Virus record (IMG/VR): IMGVR_UViG_3300025514_000020
Coordinates: 1 to 21,521 of that record
Length of the DNA: 21,521 nucleotides
Reading direction: 5' to 3' (one strand)
Source: a virus
The position numbers were made by a program, and so were the translations under genes. Shown piece after piece: positions 1 to 6,622 of this stretch (the stretch's first letter is position 1; the number at the start of each line of letters is the position of its first letter). Under the pieces are notes generated by a model. That model saw only the letters and a program-made list of their open reading frames with translations. It did not search any database and was not told the DNA's origin.

Positions 1-98
1 CGTTAAGAAATGCAAATTGTTACTATAAATAGTAACAGATATAGAAATAATCTGACACTTATGTGCAGTTAATATTACTATTAATTTGAAGTCTTACA
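1..98 (+). repeat. Left copy of a perfect 98-bp terminal inverted repeat
   Basis: Bases 1-98 are the exact reverse complement of 21424-21521; the match breaks at base 99 (a here, t expected). The repeat is strongly AT-rich while the interior is GC-rich. It holds an 8-2-8 dyad, GTTACTATAAATAGTAAC (19-36), a second dyad, TTAATATTACTATTAA (69-84), and the heptamer TTACTAT at 20-26 and 75-81 with an inverted copy at 29-35. The repeat begins where the U-tract of the lysis-operon terminator ends. It could be a recombination or inversion site, a hairpin-telomere half, part of a longer inverted repeat, or an assembly end effect. Confidence 0.95.
17..45 (+). promoter_or_regulatory. Promoter-like pair with overlapping dyad in the left repeat
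   Basis: TTGTTA (17-22) and TATAGA (40-45) are 17 bases apart, each matching four of six consensus bases of a sigma-A type promoter. The dyad at 19-36 lies across the -35 box and the spacer, where a repressor operator would sit. From this copy, transcription would run rightward, antisense to the amidase gene. AT-rich DNA often gives chance matches, so this is tentative. Confidence 0.3.
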
Positions 99-137
99 AA
101 AGGAAAAACCCCTCACCATCCACAGGACAGCGAGGGG
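98..137 (-). terminator. Rho-independent terminator of the late/lysis operon
   Basis: On the minus strand, downstream of the amidase stop, CCCCTC (137-132) pairs with GAGGGG (114-109), and G-T and C-G pairs extend the stem. It is followed by five T, CC and then four T. It closes the phage late transcript and runs directly into the left inverted repeat. Confidence 0.75.
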
Positions 138-162
138 GCAGTTGGCAACCGGAACGTGCGAA

Positions 163-906
163 TTATTCGGTTTTGATGAAAGCGTCGACAAACCCCGCCG
201 CCTTTACCTTGGCGAGCATTGCGTCGGCATTTGCCTTGGAGCTGAACGCCCCGACCTGAACGCGGTACATCCTTTTCGGCTTGGTAGGTGCAGGCGCGGG
301 AGCGGGTGGCTTCGGTGTTTCGCCCGATGTGAGCAGCCGCTTGACCTCGGCGCGGAAGGTGTCCATCGACTTCCCGTGCCTTGGAAACCAGTGACCGGGG
401 TCTGCGTGGTTGGAAGCGATGCCGCGCCTATGCCCTTCATAATGCCCGATGATAATGCCGTCAGCCATTGGGTCAAGGGTATACTCCTTGCAGAGGAAAG
501 CGCACAGTTCAGCGGCTTCCTTATAGACCGCATTAAAATATGATTTGTCGGTTAGACCATCCTCGCAAATCTCAAATGAGATGTGCGTGTCATTGCCGGA
601 GCCTCTCAGTCCTCTGCCGCAGTGCCAGCCGCGATGGTTCCACGGCAGGGTCTGGTAGGTGGCAATCGAACCATCGGCAAGCCTCCCGATAAAGGCATGG
701 ACGCAGACCTGCCTGCCCTCCGGCCTGTCCTGATTCCAGTGGTTATTGTGCCGGTTTCTGCCCAGCAGCCCGTCATCCGGACCGACGTAGCGCCGCAGCC
801 ACGGGTTATTCGCCCCGGTGGAATGCACCATGATGCCTCTTGGCGTAATCGTTCTGCCCGCTTTGTAGCAGGCGTTGTTTGTGAGAATCAACGTACGAAG
901 GTTCAT
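163..906 (-). CDS. N-acetylmuramoyl-L-alanine amidase (endolysin) with C-terminal SPOR domain
   Basis: This is a 247-residue endolysin that would cut the amide bond between N-acetylmuramic acid and the stem peptide at the end of the lytic cycle. The N-terminal part (about 20-180) looks like Amidase_2: VHST with His28, ISFEICED (Glu112), IGHYEGH (His155) and SNHADPGHW (165-173), which are candidate zinc-binding and catalytic residues. A Pro/Ala linker (PKPPAPAPAP, from about 198) joins it to a SPOR-like domain in the last 35 residues (RVQVGAFSSKANADAMLAKV). In other proteins SPOR domains bind glycan strands lacking stem peptides, so here it probably serves as the wall-binding module. There is no signal peptide, so release depends on the holin. 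The ATG overlaps the holin stop as ATGA. The gene is followed by a terminator. Confidence 0.93.
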   Translation of the reverse strand: MNLRTLILTNNACYKAGRTITPRGIMVHSTGANNPWLRRYVGPDDGLLGRNRHNNHWNQDRPEGRQVCVHAFIGRLADGSIATYQTLPWNHRGWHCGRGLRGSGNDTHISFEICEDGLTDKSYFNAVYKEAAELCAFLCKEYTLDPMADGIIIGHYEGHRRGIASNHADPGHWFPRHGKSMDTFRAEVKRLLTSGETPKPPAPAPAPTKPKRMYRVQVGAFSSKANADAMLAKVKAAGFVDAFIKTE

Positions 907-1319
907 TTGTTTACCCCCTCGCCATCGCGGGAGCCCATCTGCGCCAACATCATCTTGAGCTTCTCCGGGATAGGCAGCCCCACACGCGCGGCGTTCTCCA
1001 GGATGGAAATGCCTTCATTGCTCAAATAAAAGAAAATTATCGCCGTCCGGATCGCGCCGCCGTCGCCAATCACCTGACTGTCGACGATATGGCCTACACC
1101 CACCAGCACAAAGACGAGCACCTTTTTAAAGATGCCCCTTGCGCCGATTTCGCTGGAGAGCTTTTTGTCGGCAATTGCGCACATGACGCCGGTCAGATAG
1201 TCAATAACCACAAAGGCGATCAGGGCGTAGAGAAACCCGTCCAGACCGCCGAGGAACCAGCCGAGAAATCCGCCGATAGCAGTCAAGGCCCACTGTACCC
1301 AGTTCCAGAATACTTTCAT
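903..1319 (-). CDS. Phage holin (holin_4 / toxin-secretion holin family)
   Basis: This 138-residue membrane protein should form the membrane lesion that lets the adjacent amidase reach the wall. Hydrophobic segments lie at about 11-30, 30-50, 66-79 and 91-101. The FVVIDYLTGVMCA stretch (36-48) and the conserved end NEGISILENAARVGLPIPEKL (split: NEGISILENAA at 101-111, then GLPIPEKL at 114-121) fit the holin_4 (Cph1/TcdE-like) family and its usual length. The ribosome site GGAGG lies 8 bases before the ATG. It overlaps the amidase start by four bases. A minus-strand terminator lies about 50 bases upstream, so the lysis pair probably has its own promoter or depends on read-through; no convincing promoter is visible. 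Confidence 0.92.
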   Translation of the reverse strand: MKVFWNWVQWALTAIGGFLGWFLGGLDGFLYALIAFVVIDYLTGVMCAIADKKLSSEIGARGIFKKVLVFVLVGVGHIVDSQVIGDGGAIRTAIIFFYLSNEGISILENAARVGLPIPEKLKMMLAQMGSRDGEGVNK

Positions 1320-1365
1320 TGTTAAAACCTCCGTTTTTGTTGGTTATTCATACAGTACCTGCTCA

Positions 1366-1400
1366 TATAAAAAACGCTTGCCGTTTATACGGCAGAGCGT
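1366..1400 (-). terminator. Terminator hairpin upstream of the holin, minus strand
   Basis: The arms 1400-1389 and 1384-1374 form an 11-bp stem with one bulged base and a TTAT-type loop. On the minus strand it is followed by six T (1373-1368). It would stop leftward transcripts before the lysis genes and bounds the plus-strand cassette on its left. On the plus strand it lacks a good U-tract. The interval 1320-1474 otherwise holds the two divergent gene starts and no convincing promoter. Confidence 0.7.
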
Positions 1401-1474
1401 CTTTGTAGCTGCGGTTATTTAGCTTTACTCTCTCCCAAATTAAGGTTAAAATGAGTGGTAGGAGGGATATGACG

Positions 1475-2779
1475 ATGAAAAGGTCAGTATTATTTACAAT
1501 CGCGGCGCTTCTGCTTGTCGTCGCTCTATCGCTATTCGCGCCTACATACCAACGGGCAGCGGCCAGTCCCCCGATGGTTACCGTTCTATTGGACGGCTTG
1601 CCGGTACGCTTTGACGTGCCGCCCCAGATAATAAACGGACGAACCCTGGTCCCTTTTCGCTTGATTGCAGAGGCGATAAACATAAACGTAAACTGGGACG
1701 GTGATACCCGCACCATCTCTGCCAGCGACGGTAATACAAGGGTTATGCTTCAAATCGATAATAAAACCGCTCAGGTAAATGACCTGCCTACCCCGCTCGA
1801 TGCGCCCCCTGTTATCGTTGATGGCCGAACGCTTGTACCGTTGAGATTTTTCAGTGAAGAATTCGGCTGCCTGGTAAATTGGGATTCGGAAACCCGGATT
1901 ATAAGAATTGTCTCTCCGCCTCGTTCCATGAACGTCATTGGCTTTTATGCTTTAGGTGCGGGAGAAGCCAGTAGTTGGCTTGATCTTTTCGGCGTACCCT
2001 TCCCGGCTACCGGCAGCGGAAACACAGACACAGTGAGAGAGCTGGCCCTAGGCTGGTATACTATCGATGCGCAAGGCAACCTTTTAACCCGCACTTCTCG
2101 AAATGCTTGGCAGCGGCCTCCTGGCTGGGAAACAGTGCTGGCCACAGCCAAAGAGTTCGGGTTCAGGACAGAAATGGTCGTCCACGAGAACGACCGCAGC
2201 GGGCTGCTCACCACTTTCCTAAACGATGAACAGGCTATGTCTCGCGCCGTTGCCGCTATTGTACAGGAAGCATCCCTGTATCACGGTGTTAATCTGAACC
2301 TGGAAGAATTGGGACTGTACGCTGCAGGGGAAACGCGGCAGCAGATCCGTGACAGCTTTACCCGCTTTATTGCCATGCTAGCACCGCCACTGCGGGAGAC
2401 CGGAAGAACCCTGACGCTCACCATCCATCCGCCAAACAGTTCCTTCCGCGGCTATGATTATGCAGCACTCGGTCAATTAGCCGACCGCATTGTCGTTATG
2501 GCCCACGATTACGGACCAAAGCCTGAACCGCTAAACCGGGTGGTGCGGGCAGTGGAGATGGCGCTGGCCGTTGTCCCCCGGGAGAAGCTTGTTCTGGCCA
2601 TCTCGGCTCCGAGCGAAACAGCGGAAAGCATTATCCCCAAAATTGGTGTCGCTAAGCGCTATCGTCTGCAGGGTATCTCCCTCTGGCGGCTGGGGTTGGT
2701 GACAGAAGGCATGTGGACGGCAATGAGGCAAACGATTACAGGGAGGGAAAAAGATGAGCACCTCGCTAAAAAGGACTAA
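1475..2779 (+). CDS. Secreted stalk-domain (copper amine oxidase N-like) protein with degenerate GH18-like domain
   Basis: This 434-residue protein is encoded against the phage operon. ATG 1475 is chosen because AGGAGGG (1460-1466) lies 8 bases upstream; ATGs at 1451 and 1469 are poorly placed. A signal peptide (about 1-30, ending AAASP) precedes a Cu-amine-oxidase-N/stalk domain (about 35-147) with the paired pattern INGRTLVPFR / VDGRTLVPLR and VNWD. Residues about 153-420 resemble the GH18 barrel of spore-germination hydrolases: VVMAHDYG (340-347) and GISLWRLG (400-407). The catalytic DGxDxDxE motif reads HGVNLNLEE (270-278): Glu277 is kept, but the Asp positions are His or Asn. It may therefore bind glycan rather than cleave it. 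It is probably a lysogenic-conversion gene acting at the wall; a role in lysis is possible. It overlaps the next gene by 26 bases. Confidence 0.85.
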   Translation: MKRSVLFTIAALLLVVALSLFAPTYQRAAASPPMVTVLLDGLPVRFDVPPQIINGRTLVPFRLIAEAININVNWDGDTRTISASDGNTRVMLQIDNKTAQVNDLPTPLDAPPVIVDGRTLVPLRFFSEEFGCLVNWDSETRIIRIVSPPRSMNVIGFYALGAGEASSWLDLFGVPFPATGSGNTDTVRELALGWYTIDAQGNLLTRTSRNAWQRPPGWETVLATAKEFGFRTEMVVHENDRSGLLTTFLNDEQAMSRAVAAIVQEASLYHGVNLNLEELGLYAAGETRQQIRDSFTRFIAMLAPPLRETGRTLTLTIHPPNSSFRGYDYAALGQLADRIVVMAHDYGPKPEPLNRVVRAVEMALAVVPREKLVLAISAPSETAESIIPKIGVAKRYRLQGISLWRLGLVTEGMWTAMRQTITGREKDEHLAKKD

Positions 2780-3317
2780 AAGGCTTTGGTCGGTTATTGC
2801 TATTTTTGCAGTGTCGTTGTGTGTTGTCGTTTTATCTTTGTTTGTTTCACCTGGGCGCACACATCAAATACCTGAAACGACTGAGACGGAAAAGGACTAT
2901 ACAGGCGTATTTGTCAGTAAACTGCCGCTTGACGAGCAGTTAAAGGTAGCCCGCTGCGTCGAACTATCCGCTGTTGTCAACTGGGGCGAAGGAGGCCCTG
3001 GGCAGAGCATTGAAGTTGCCGAGGCGTTTCTGATGGGCTATCCTTATTCTGGCTATCTCGCCTACCTGGAAGAAAAGTACGGTAAATATAGGCCCGTTTC
3101 TCCAGGGGAAAGAGAGAGGAACGCAGTGGCTTTCCTGACACAGCATAAGGTTGATGAGCCACGGGCGCTTGGCCTATATCGGCGCGAAATATGGTTCTAT
3201 ACTGCTTCAGGGACTTTCCAAATCAACATTTTGCTCGATGAACAGGGGGCTGTCCGTGAATCGTCAGTGAGCTTCTTAGGCAAAGAAGACCCCTTCTTTC
3301 GGAGGGTCGACTGGTAA
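2754..3317 (+). CDS. Membrane-anchored or secreted protein of unknown function
   Basis: No family is recognised for this 187-residue protein. An N-terminal basic stretch (KRTKR) and a hydrophobic segment (about 11-33) indicate a signal anchor or uncleaved signal peptide, leaving a soluble part outside the membrane. The latter half looks like a mixed alpha/beta domain (YRREIWFYTASGTFQINILL, then DEQGAVRESSVSFLG). The ribosome site GGGAGGG lies 6 bases before the ATG, inside the end of the upstream gene, and the two genes overlap by 26 bases in different frames. They are thus translationally linked and may function together. A terminator follows immediately. There is no resemblance to phage structural genes, which supports a cargo (moron) role. 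Confidence 0.8.
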   Translation: MSTSLKRTKRLWSVIAIFAVSLCVVVLSLFVSPGRTHQIPETTETEKDYTGVFVSKLPLDEQLKVARCVELSAVVNWGEGGPGQSIEVAEAFLMGYPYSGYLAYLEEKYGKYRPVSPGERERNAVAFLTQHKVDEPRALGLYRREIWFYTASGTFQINILLDEQGAVRESSVSFLGKEDPFFRRVDW

Positions 3318-3324
3318 AGGACGA

Positions 3325-3371
3325 GGCACTAACCGAGGGTAAGCATACTTTGGTTAGTGCCCCTTCATTTT
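3325..3371 (+). terminator. Terminator of the plus-strand cassette
   Basis: A perfect 10-bp stem, GGCACTAACC (3325-3334) and GGTTAGTGCC (3352-3361), is followed by CCTTCATTTT. It lies 8 bases after the stop of the plus-strand gene and just beyond the stop of the convergent minus-strand gene, so it separates the two transcripts. The U-tract is imperfect. Confidence 0.7.
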
Positions 3372-3375
3372 ACGC

Positions 3376-4035
3376 TTACGCTAGCGATGTGCGAATGCTG
3401 CTCGTCGTGGGTCGGTTATTGGGCAGGCCAACATCTACAAAAGCATGCTCGTTCGGGTTCATATTCGCCCAAGTCCACTGAACCACGCCCCCTGGACTGC
3501 GAACAACTGTAGCCACCCTCCAAAAAGTGCACCAATCCTGCCCCATTACTGCGTCACCCAGAGTTGGCCCAACGCCAATTCGAGTGCCAGCTGGTAACGT
3601 CTCAATGAGACCGCCACTACGGGATCGAAGTGCCGCAGGACGATTCCAAATCGCATATTCCCGCAAGTTCATCCCGTTCCATGTAAAGTTTGTGCGCTGG
3701 AAATTCCAAATAGCAGAAAAGATGGCATGCTTATTAACATCAACTTGCGAGCTCCCAATAAACCCCCACTGCAGCTGACCCCCCGCGTTCCTTATAAGAA
3801 CTTGATGCTCTTCAGGGCTTCCAGTAACACGACGCCCTTCATCCTGCCACCTAAAATAATCGTTAGGCTGGATTGTTCCTATTTGAGTCGTGCAACCACC
3901 CGGACCAACCACACCGAACGGAACGCCTAAAAACACCGGAACAGAGATAGTTGACCGGTTCACGCAGAACATTCGTTGCGCCGTCACCCATGGCCGGACA
4001 GTAGAAGGGTTTCCAGCGGGACAAGTTGTCGACAC
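3376..4035 (-). CDS. Unrecognised protein with two SH3-like modules
   Basis: This is a 219-residue protein with a GTG start; AAGGAGG lies 7 bases upstream. There is no signal peptide or membrane segment. Two similar stretches suggest an internal duplication: LIRNAGGQLQWGFIGSS with NKHAIF (about 80-105), and VVRSPGGVVQWTWANM with NEHAFVD (about 178-203). The stretch before the second copy (LRSRSGGLIETLPAGTRIGVG) resembles bacterial SH3 (SH3b) domains, as in 'Rs...g...i.tLp.Gt.v.v', so it may bind wall or surface glycans. It is the last gene of the tail block before the opposite-strand cassette, and could be a tail-tip or receptor-binding accessory or a separate cargo gene. It is followed by the convergent terminator at 3325-3361. 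Confidence 0.75.
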   Translation of the reverse strand: MSTTCPAGNPSTVRPWVTAQRMFCVNRSTISVPVFLGVPFGVVGPGGCTTQIGTIQPNDYFRWQDEGRRVTGSPEEHQVLIRNAGGQLQWGFIGSSQVDVNKHAIFSAIWNFQRTNFTWNGMNLREYAIWNRPAALRSRSGGLIETLPAGTRIGVGPTLGDAVMGQDWCTFWRVATVVRSPGGVVQWTWANMNPNEHAFVDVGLPNNRPTTSSIRTSLA

Positions 4036-4117
4036 TCCAATTCCTCCTTAAATTTTTGCTACGCTACATCAAACGCCCTTTTCATATGCTGGTTGTTACG
4101 TGTTGCTACTACGTCAT
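4036..4117. other. Intergenic gap between tail gene and SH3-like gene
   Basis: This 82-base gap is the longest between consecutive minus-strand tail genes. A good ribosome site (GAGGAGG) at the end of the upstream gene leads to an ATG that meets a stop after two codons, as if a gene start were lost here. No hairpin or convincing promoter was seen. Confidence 0.35.
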
Positions 4118-6622
4118 TCAAACCACCTCCTCATGATATTTAAAAACAAGCGGATCCTGATGCCCGAGCGCCCACAACCCGACTCCTTTTAACCTCCATC
4201 TGTGCTTTGCGAGGTTGGCCAGCATGTCGAAATGCTCGGCATCGGAGTAATGGGCGATGGAGAACCCTCTTGCGTCTCCTAGGAAAAGTTGCGTAAGCCA
4301 CAGCCCCCGGTCGCGCAGCCGGAAGGCAACAGCCGTGTCGCTGTCAAAAGCCGCGAAAGAGTCGGTGTGCAGATAGTCAAAATCTGTGGAAATGCTTTCC
4401 TGCCTGGTTGCCGATTCTTCCCCGGGGCCTTCAAAGCGGAAATAGTCCCAGGGCTCAAGCCATGTCACGCCGGTACGCGGGATGCGTCCCAGTGTCTGGA
4501 TTTGACCGTCCGGCAGCGCCAAGTCAATGGCCTCCTGCGGCACATAAGTATAGGGGTCTCCCGCGTCCAGCAGGGCGCACTCACAGGCCGCGCCGCTGGT
4601 ACGCAATCCAAAGCCGCCCAGGGTCGGCAGGGACGCAGACAGGGCAAAGACCCGCGTGGTACCCACCCAGCAGTGCAATTCACTCCCGCGTGTTCTTAGC
4701 CGCAGCGTGTACCACGTGTTTAACCTCAGACTCTGTGCCACGTCCGGCTGCAGCCTTGTCCATGTCCCACCAGTCCTTTGCCAAAGTTCCGCCGTCTGCG
4801 TGCCGCGCCGCAGCAGGAACAGAAATAGATCATTTGCTCTCTGAGCTTTGAAAACCACGCCCATTGTGCCGCTTCCCGCCGTCATGCGCAGCCTGGCCCT
4901 GATGTTCAGATCGCCAAACCCGTAATAAGAGAGGTGCGCCTGAGCGTCTGCACTTGCCTGATCTGACTGGATTAACACCCGCCTTGCCGGATCTGTATCC
5001 ATGCTCCAGATACCCCCGCTGCGGTTGTAGAAAGCCAGAGTGTTGTCTCTAAAGTCGTCATACCAGACCCAGGCGTGCTCCGGGGCGCTTCGCAGCACCT
5101 CAGGGGTAAGGATAAACCGCTCCGGCAGCACGAGGGTATCGTTTACGTCTTTTAGTCTCCTTGGCGTGAGATTGAAAGTTGCCTCGCCGCCGGTCATGCT
5201 GAAGCTGAACTGCGAGCAGACCCTAAAGCCCCAGAACTGGGTACCGTACTGACTGCCCGCTCCGTGTACCTCCAAGGTGTGGCTTCCGGCGTCTAGATGA
5301 AACCGCCCGACTTTTAGCCAGTGGGTGCGGCGATGGAGGGGATACCAGTCGGGAAACGGCCCGATTTGTACCAGTGTCCCGTTTAGGCGCAGCTGCAAAA
5401 CCTGACGGTTCCACCAGGGGCAATTCACCCTTGCCGCCAGGTCATGTTCCCCCGACTGGGGAACGGAAAAAGAAAAAAGGGCTAAGCCATCTTCTTCCAA
5501 TACAGGTTGAGTCCCGGGAGGCGAACCCGGCGGGACGGGGAGAAGCTGGGGCGCCCTGGGGGAAATCCAGCCGCTGCCTATCGTCATAGCGCCGAAAATC
5601 TCATCAAAGCCGCTGCCTGTCCTGTCCGCAACCTGCCCGGCAAACTCATAGCGCGGCTCTTTTTCATAGGCGACCAGGTAGTTGCGCCTGACCCGGCCCG
5701 CCTGGCCGGAAACCTTGAAAATGGGGCTTGTAGTCCGCGTCGCGTCCATTCCTTCCTGGTAATCGTAGATGTGGAGGAGAAGGTATGGGCTTTGGCTGTC
5801 CTCGTCCAGAAACCCGGCAAAGGGGATGCGCGCCTGATGCTCATGAAAAGTAAAGTCTCCCTGCTGCCAGCCAAGCCAGGCGAGGAAGGTGCCGCCGCTG
5901 CCCCGGTAGCCCGTCGGCCTGCGGTCAATACGCCAGTTGAAGCCGAAGCCGGGGATGCCGAGAAAGATTTTCTCCTTTGGTATTCGCGTTACCGCGTAGT
6001 CATAGATTTCTTCCATCCACCACACCGGGCTGATGGGTCCGGGAGCGCTGCCCGCCCAGGCAAAGGCGTAGCTCATGATCACACAGGTATCAAAGTAAGG
6101 CTCCATCCGGCGGTAATCGCACCAGCGTTCCCAGGACGGAGCGCCGTCCCCGGTCATGGGAGGCAAGTCCCAATGCACATAGCGCTGGGACGGGCGGCTC
6201 TTGATGCTCTCGTAGATGCGCTTCGCCAGGGCCACCACGCCGTCCGGGTTGTCGTTCGGCCCTTTTTCCAGGTCGATATCCACCCCGGCGGCGAAGGGAT
6301 ACATATCTAAAATGCGGTGCAACTCACTGATAAATAAGTCCTGCGCCCCGTTTGTGTTCTCTACAATGGCCCGAAAGCGGGAAAGGATGCCGTCGTTTCT
6401 GACCGTCAGCAAATGGGTGATATGCGGCCAGCGTGCTACCCTTTCCAAATCTGCTGTGGGGATAGTGCCGGTAATCCGCCCGGTGTTGTCAGGTACCAGA
6501 AAATCAAACAGCCCCATGTGGGTTAACCTGTCGCCGTAATCCCGCCACTCCTGCCTTGCCCGGCTAGTCTTTAAAAATGACCAGGTCATGAAGCCTCGGC
6601 CTTCCTGCCGCATACCGCTCAT
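4118..6622 (-). CDS. Large tail protein with GH18-type hydrolase barrel and inserted carbohydrate-binding-like domains
   Basis: This is an 834-residue protein. ATG 6622 overlaps the upstream TGA as ATGA and has GGAGG 9 bases before it; the frame is open further upstream, but those starts lie inside the previous gene. The N-terminal part (about 30-345) resembles a GH18 barrel: GVDIDLEKG (113-121) carries the DxDxE pattern with Glu119 as predicted acid, followed by VIMSYAFAW (181-189) and KIFLGIPGFGF (218-228). A beta-rich region (about 365-475) looks like a CBM-type domain, and about 520-700 looks LamG/concanavalin-like (DDFRDNTLAFYN, NTWYTLRLRTRG). The end, GVGLWALGHQDP (813-824), resembles the last strand of GH18, so the barrel may be interrupted by the insert. 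It probably degrades wall or surface polysaccharide during adsorption. GH18 enzymes cleave beta-1,4-GlcNAc links; the substrate here is inferred. Confidence 0.85.
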   Translation of the reverse strand: MSGMRQEGRGFMTWSFLKTSRARQEWRDYGDRLTHMGLFDFLVPDNTGRITGTIPTADLERVARWPHITHLLTVRNDGILSRFRAIVENTNGAQDLFISELHRILDMYPFAAGVDIDLEKGPNDNPDGVVALAKRIYESIKSRPSQRYVHWDLPPMTGDGAPSWERWCDYRRMEPYFDTCVIMSYAFAWAGSAPGPISPVWWMEEIYDYAVTRIPKEKIFLGIPGFGFNWRIDRRPTGYRGSGGTFLAWLGWQQGDFTFHEHQARIPFAGFLDEDSQSPYLLLHIYDYQEGMDATRTTSPIFKVSGQAGRVRRNYLVAYEKEPRYEFAGQVADRTGSGFDEIFGAMTIGSGWISPRAPQLLPVPPGSPPGTQPVLEEDGLALFSFSVPQSGEHDLAARVNCPWWNRQVLQLRLNGTLVQIGPFPDWYPLHRRTHWLKVGRFHLDAGSHTLEVHGAGSQYGTQFWGFRVCSQFSFSMTGGEATFNLTPRRLKDVNDTLVLPERFILTPEVLRSAPEHAWVWYDDFRDNTLAFYNRSGGIWSMDTDPARRVLIQSDQASADAQAHLSYYGFGDLNIRARLRMTAGSGTMGVVFKAQRANDLFLFLLRRGTQTAELWQRTGGTWTRLQPDVAQSLRLNTWYTLRLRTRGSELHCWVGTTRVFALSASLPTLGGFGLRTSGAACECALLDAGDPYTYVPQEAIDLALPDGQIQTLGRIPRTGVTWLEPWDYFRFEGPGEESATRQESISTDFDYLHTDSFAAFDSDTAVAFRLRDRGLWLTQLFLGDARGFSIAHYSDAEHFDMLANLAKHRWRLKGVGLWALGHQDPLVFKYHEEVV

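Noticed and set aside
1-98. Insertion-sequence or transposon end
   Set aside because: No transposase is present in the window, and the enclosed DNA is a phage late operon.
3376-4118. Diversity-generating retroelement near the tail genes
   Set aside because: No reverse transcriptase and no template/variable repeat pair were seen.
4085-4135. Small gene after the GH18 tail gene
   Set aside because: A ribosome site leads to an ATG followed by a stop after two codons, so there is no gene as the sequence stands; noted only as a possible remnant.
5507-6310. Plus-strand open frame of 267 codons opposite the GH18 tail gene
   Set aside because: Antisense to a gene with clear GH18 motifs; no recognisable protein character.
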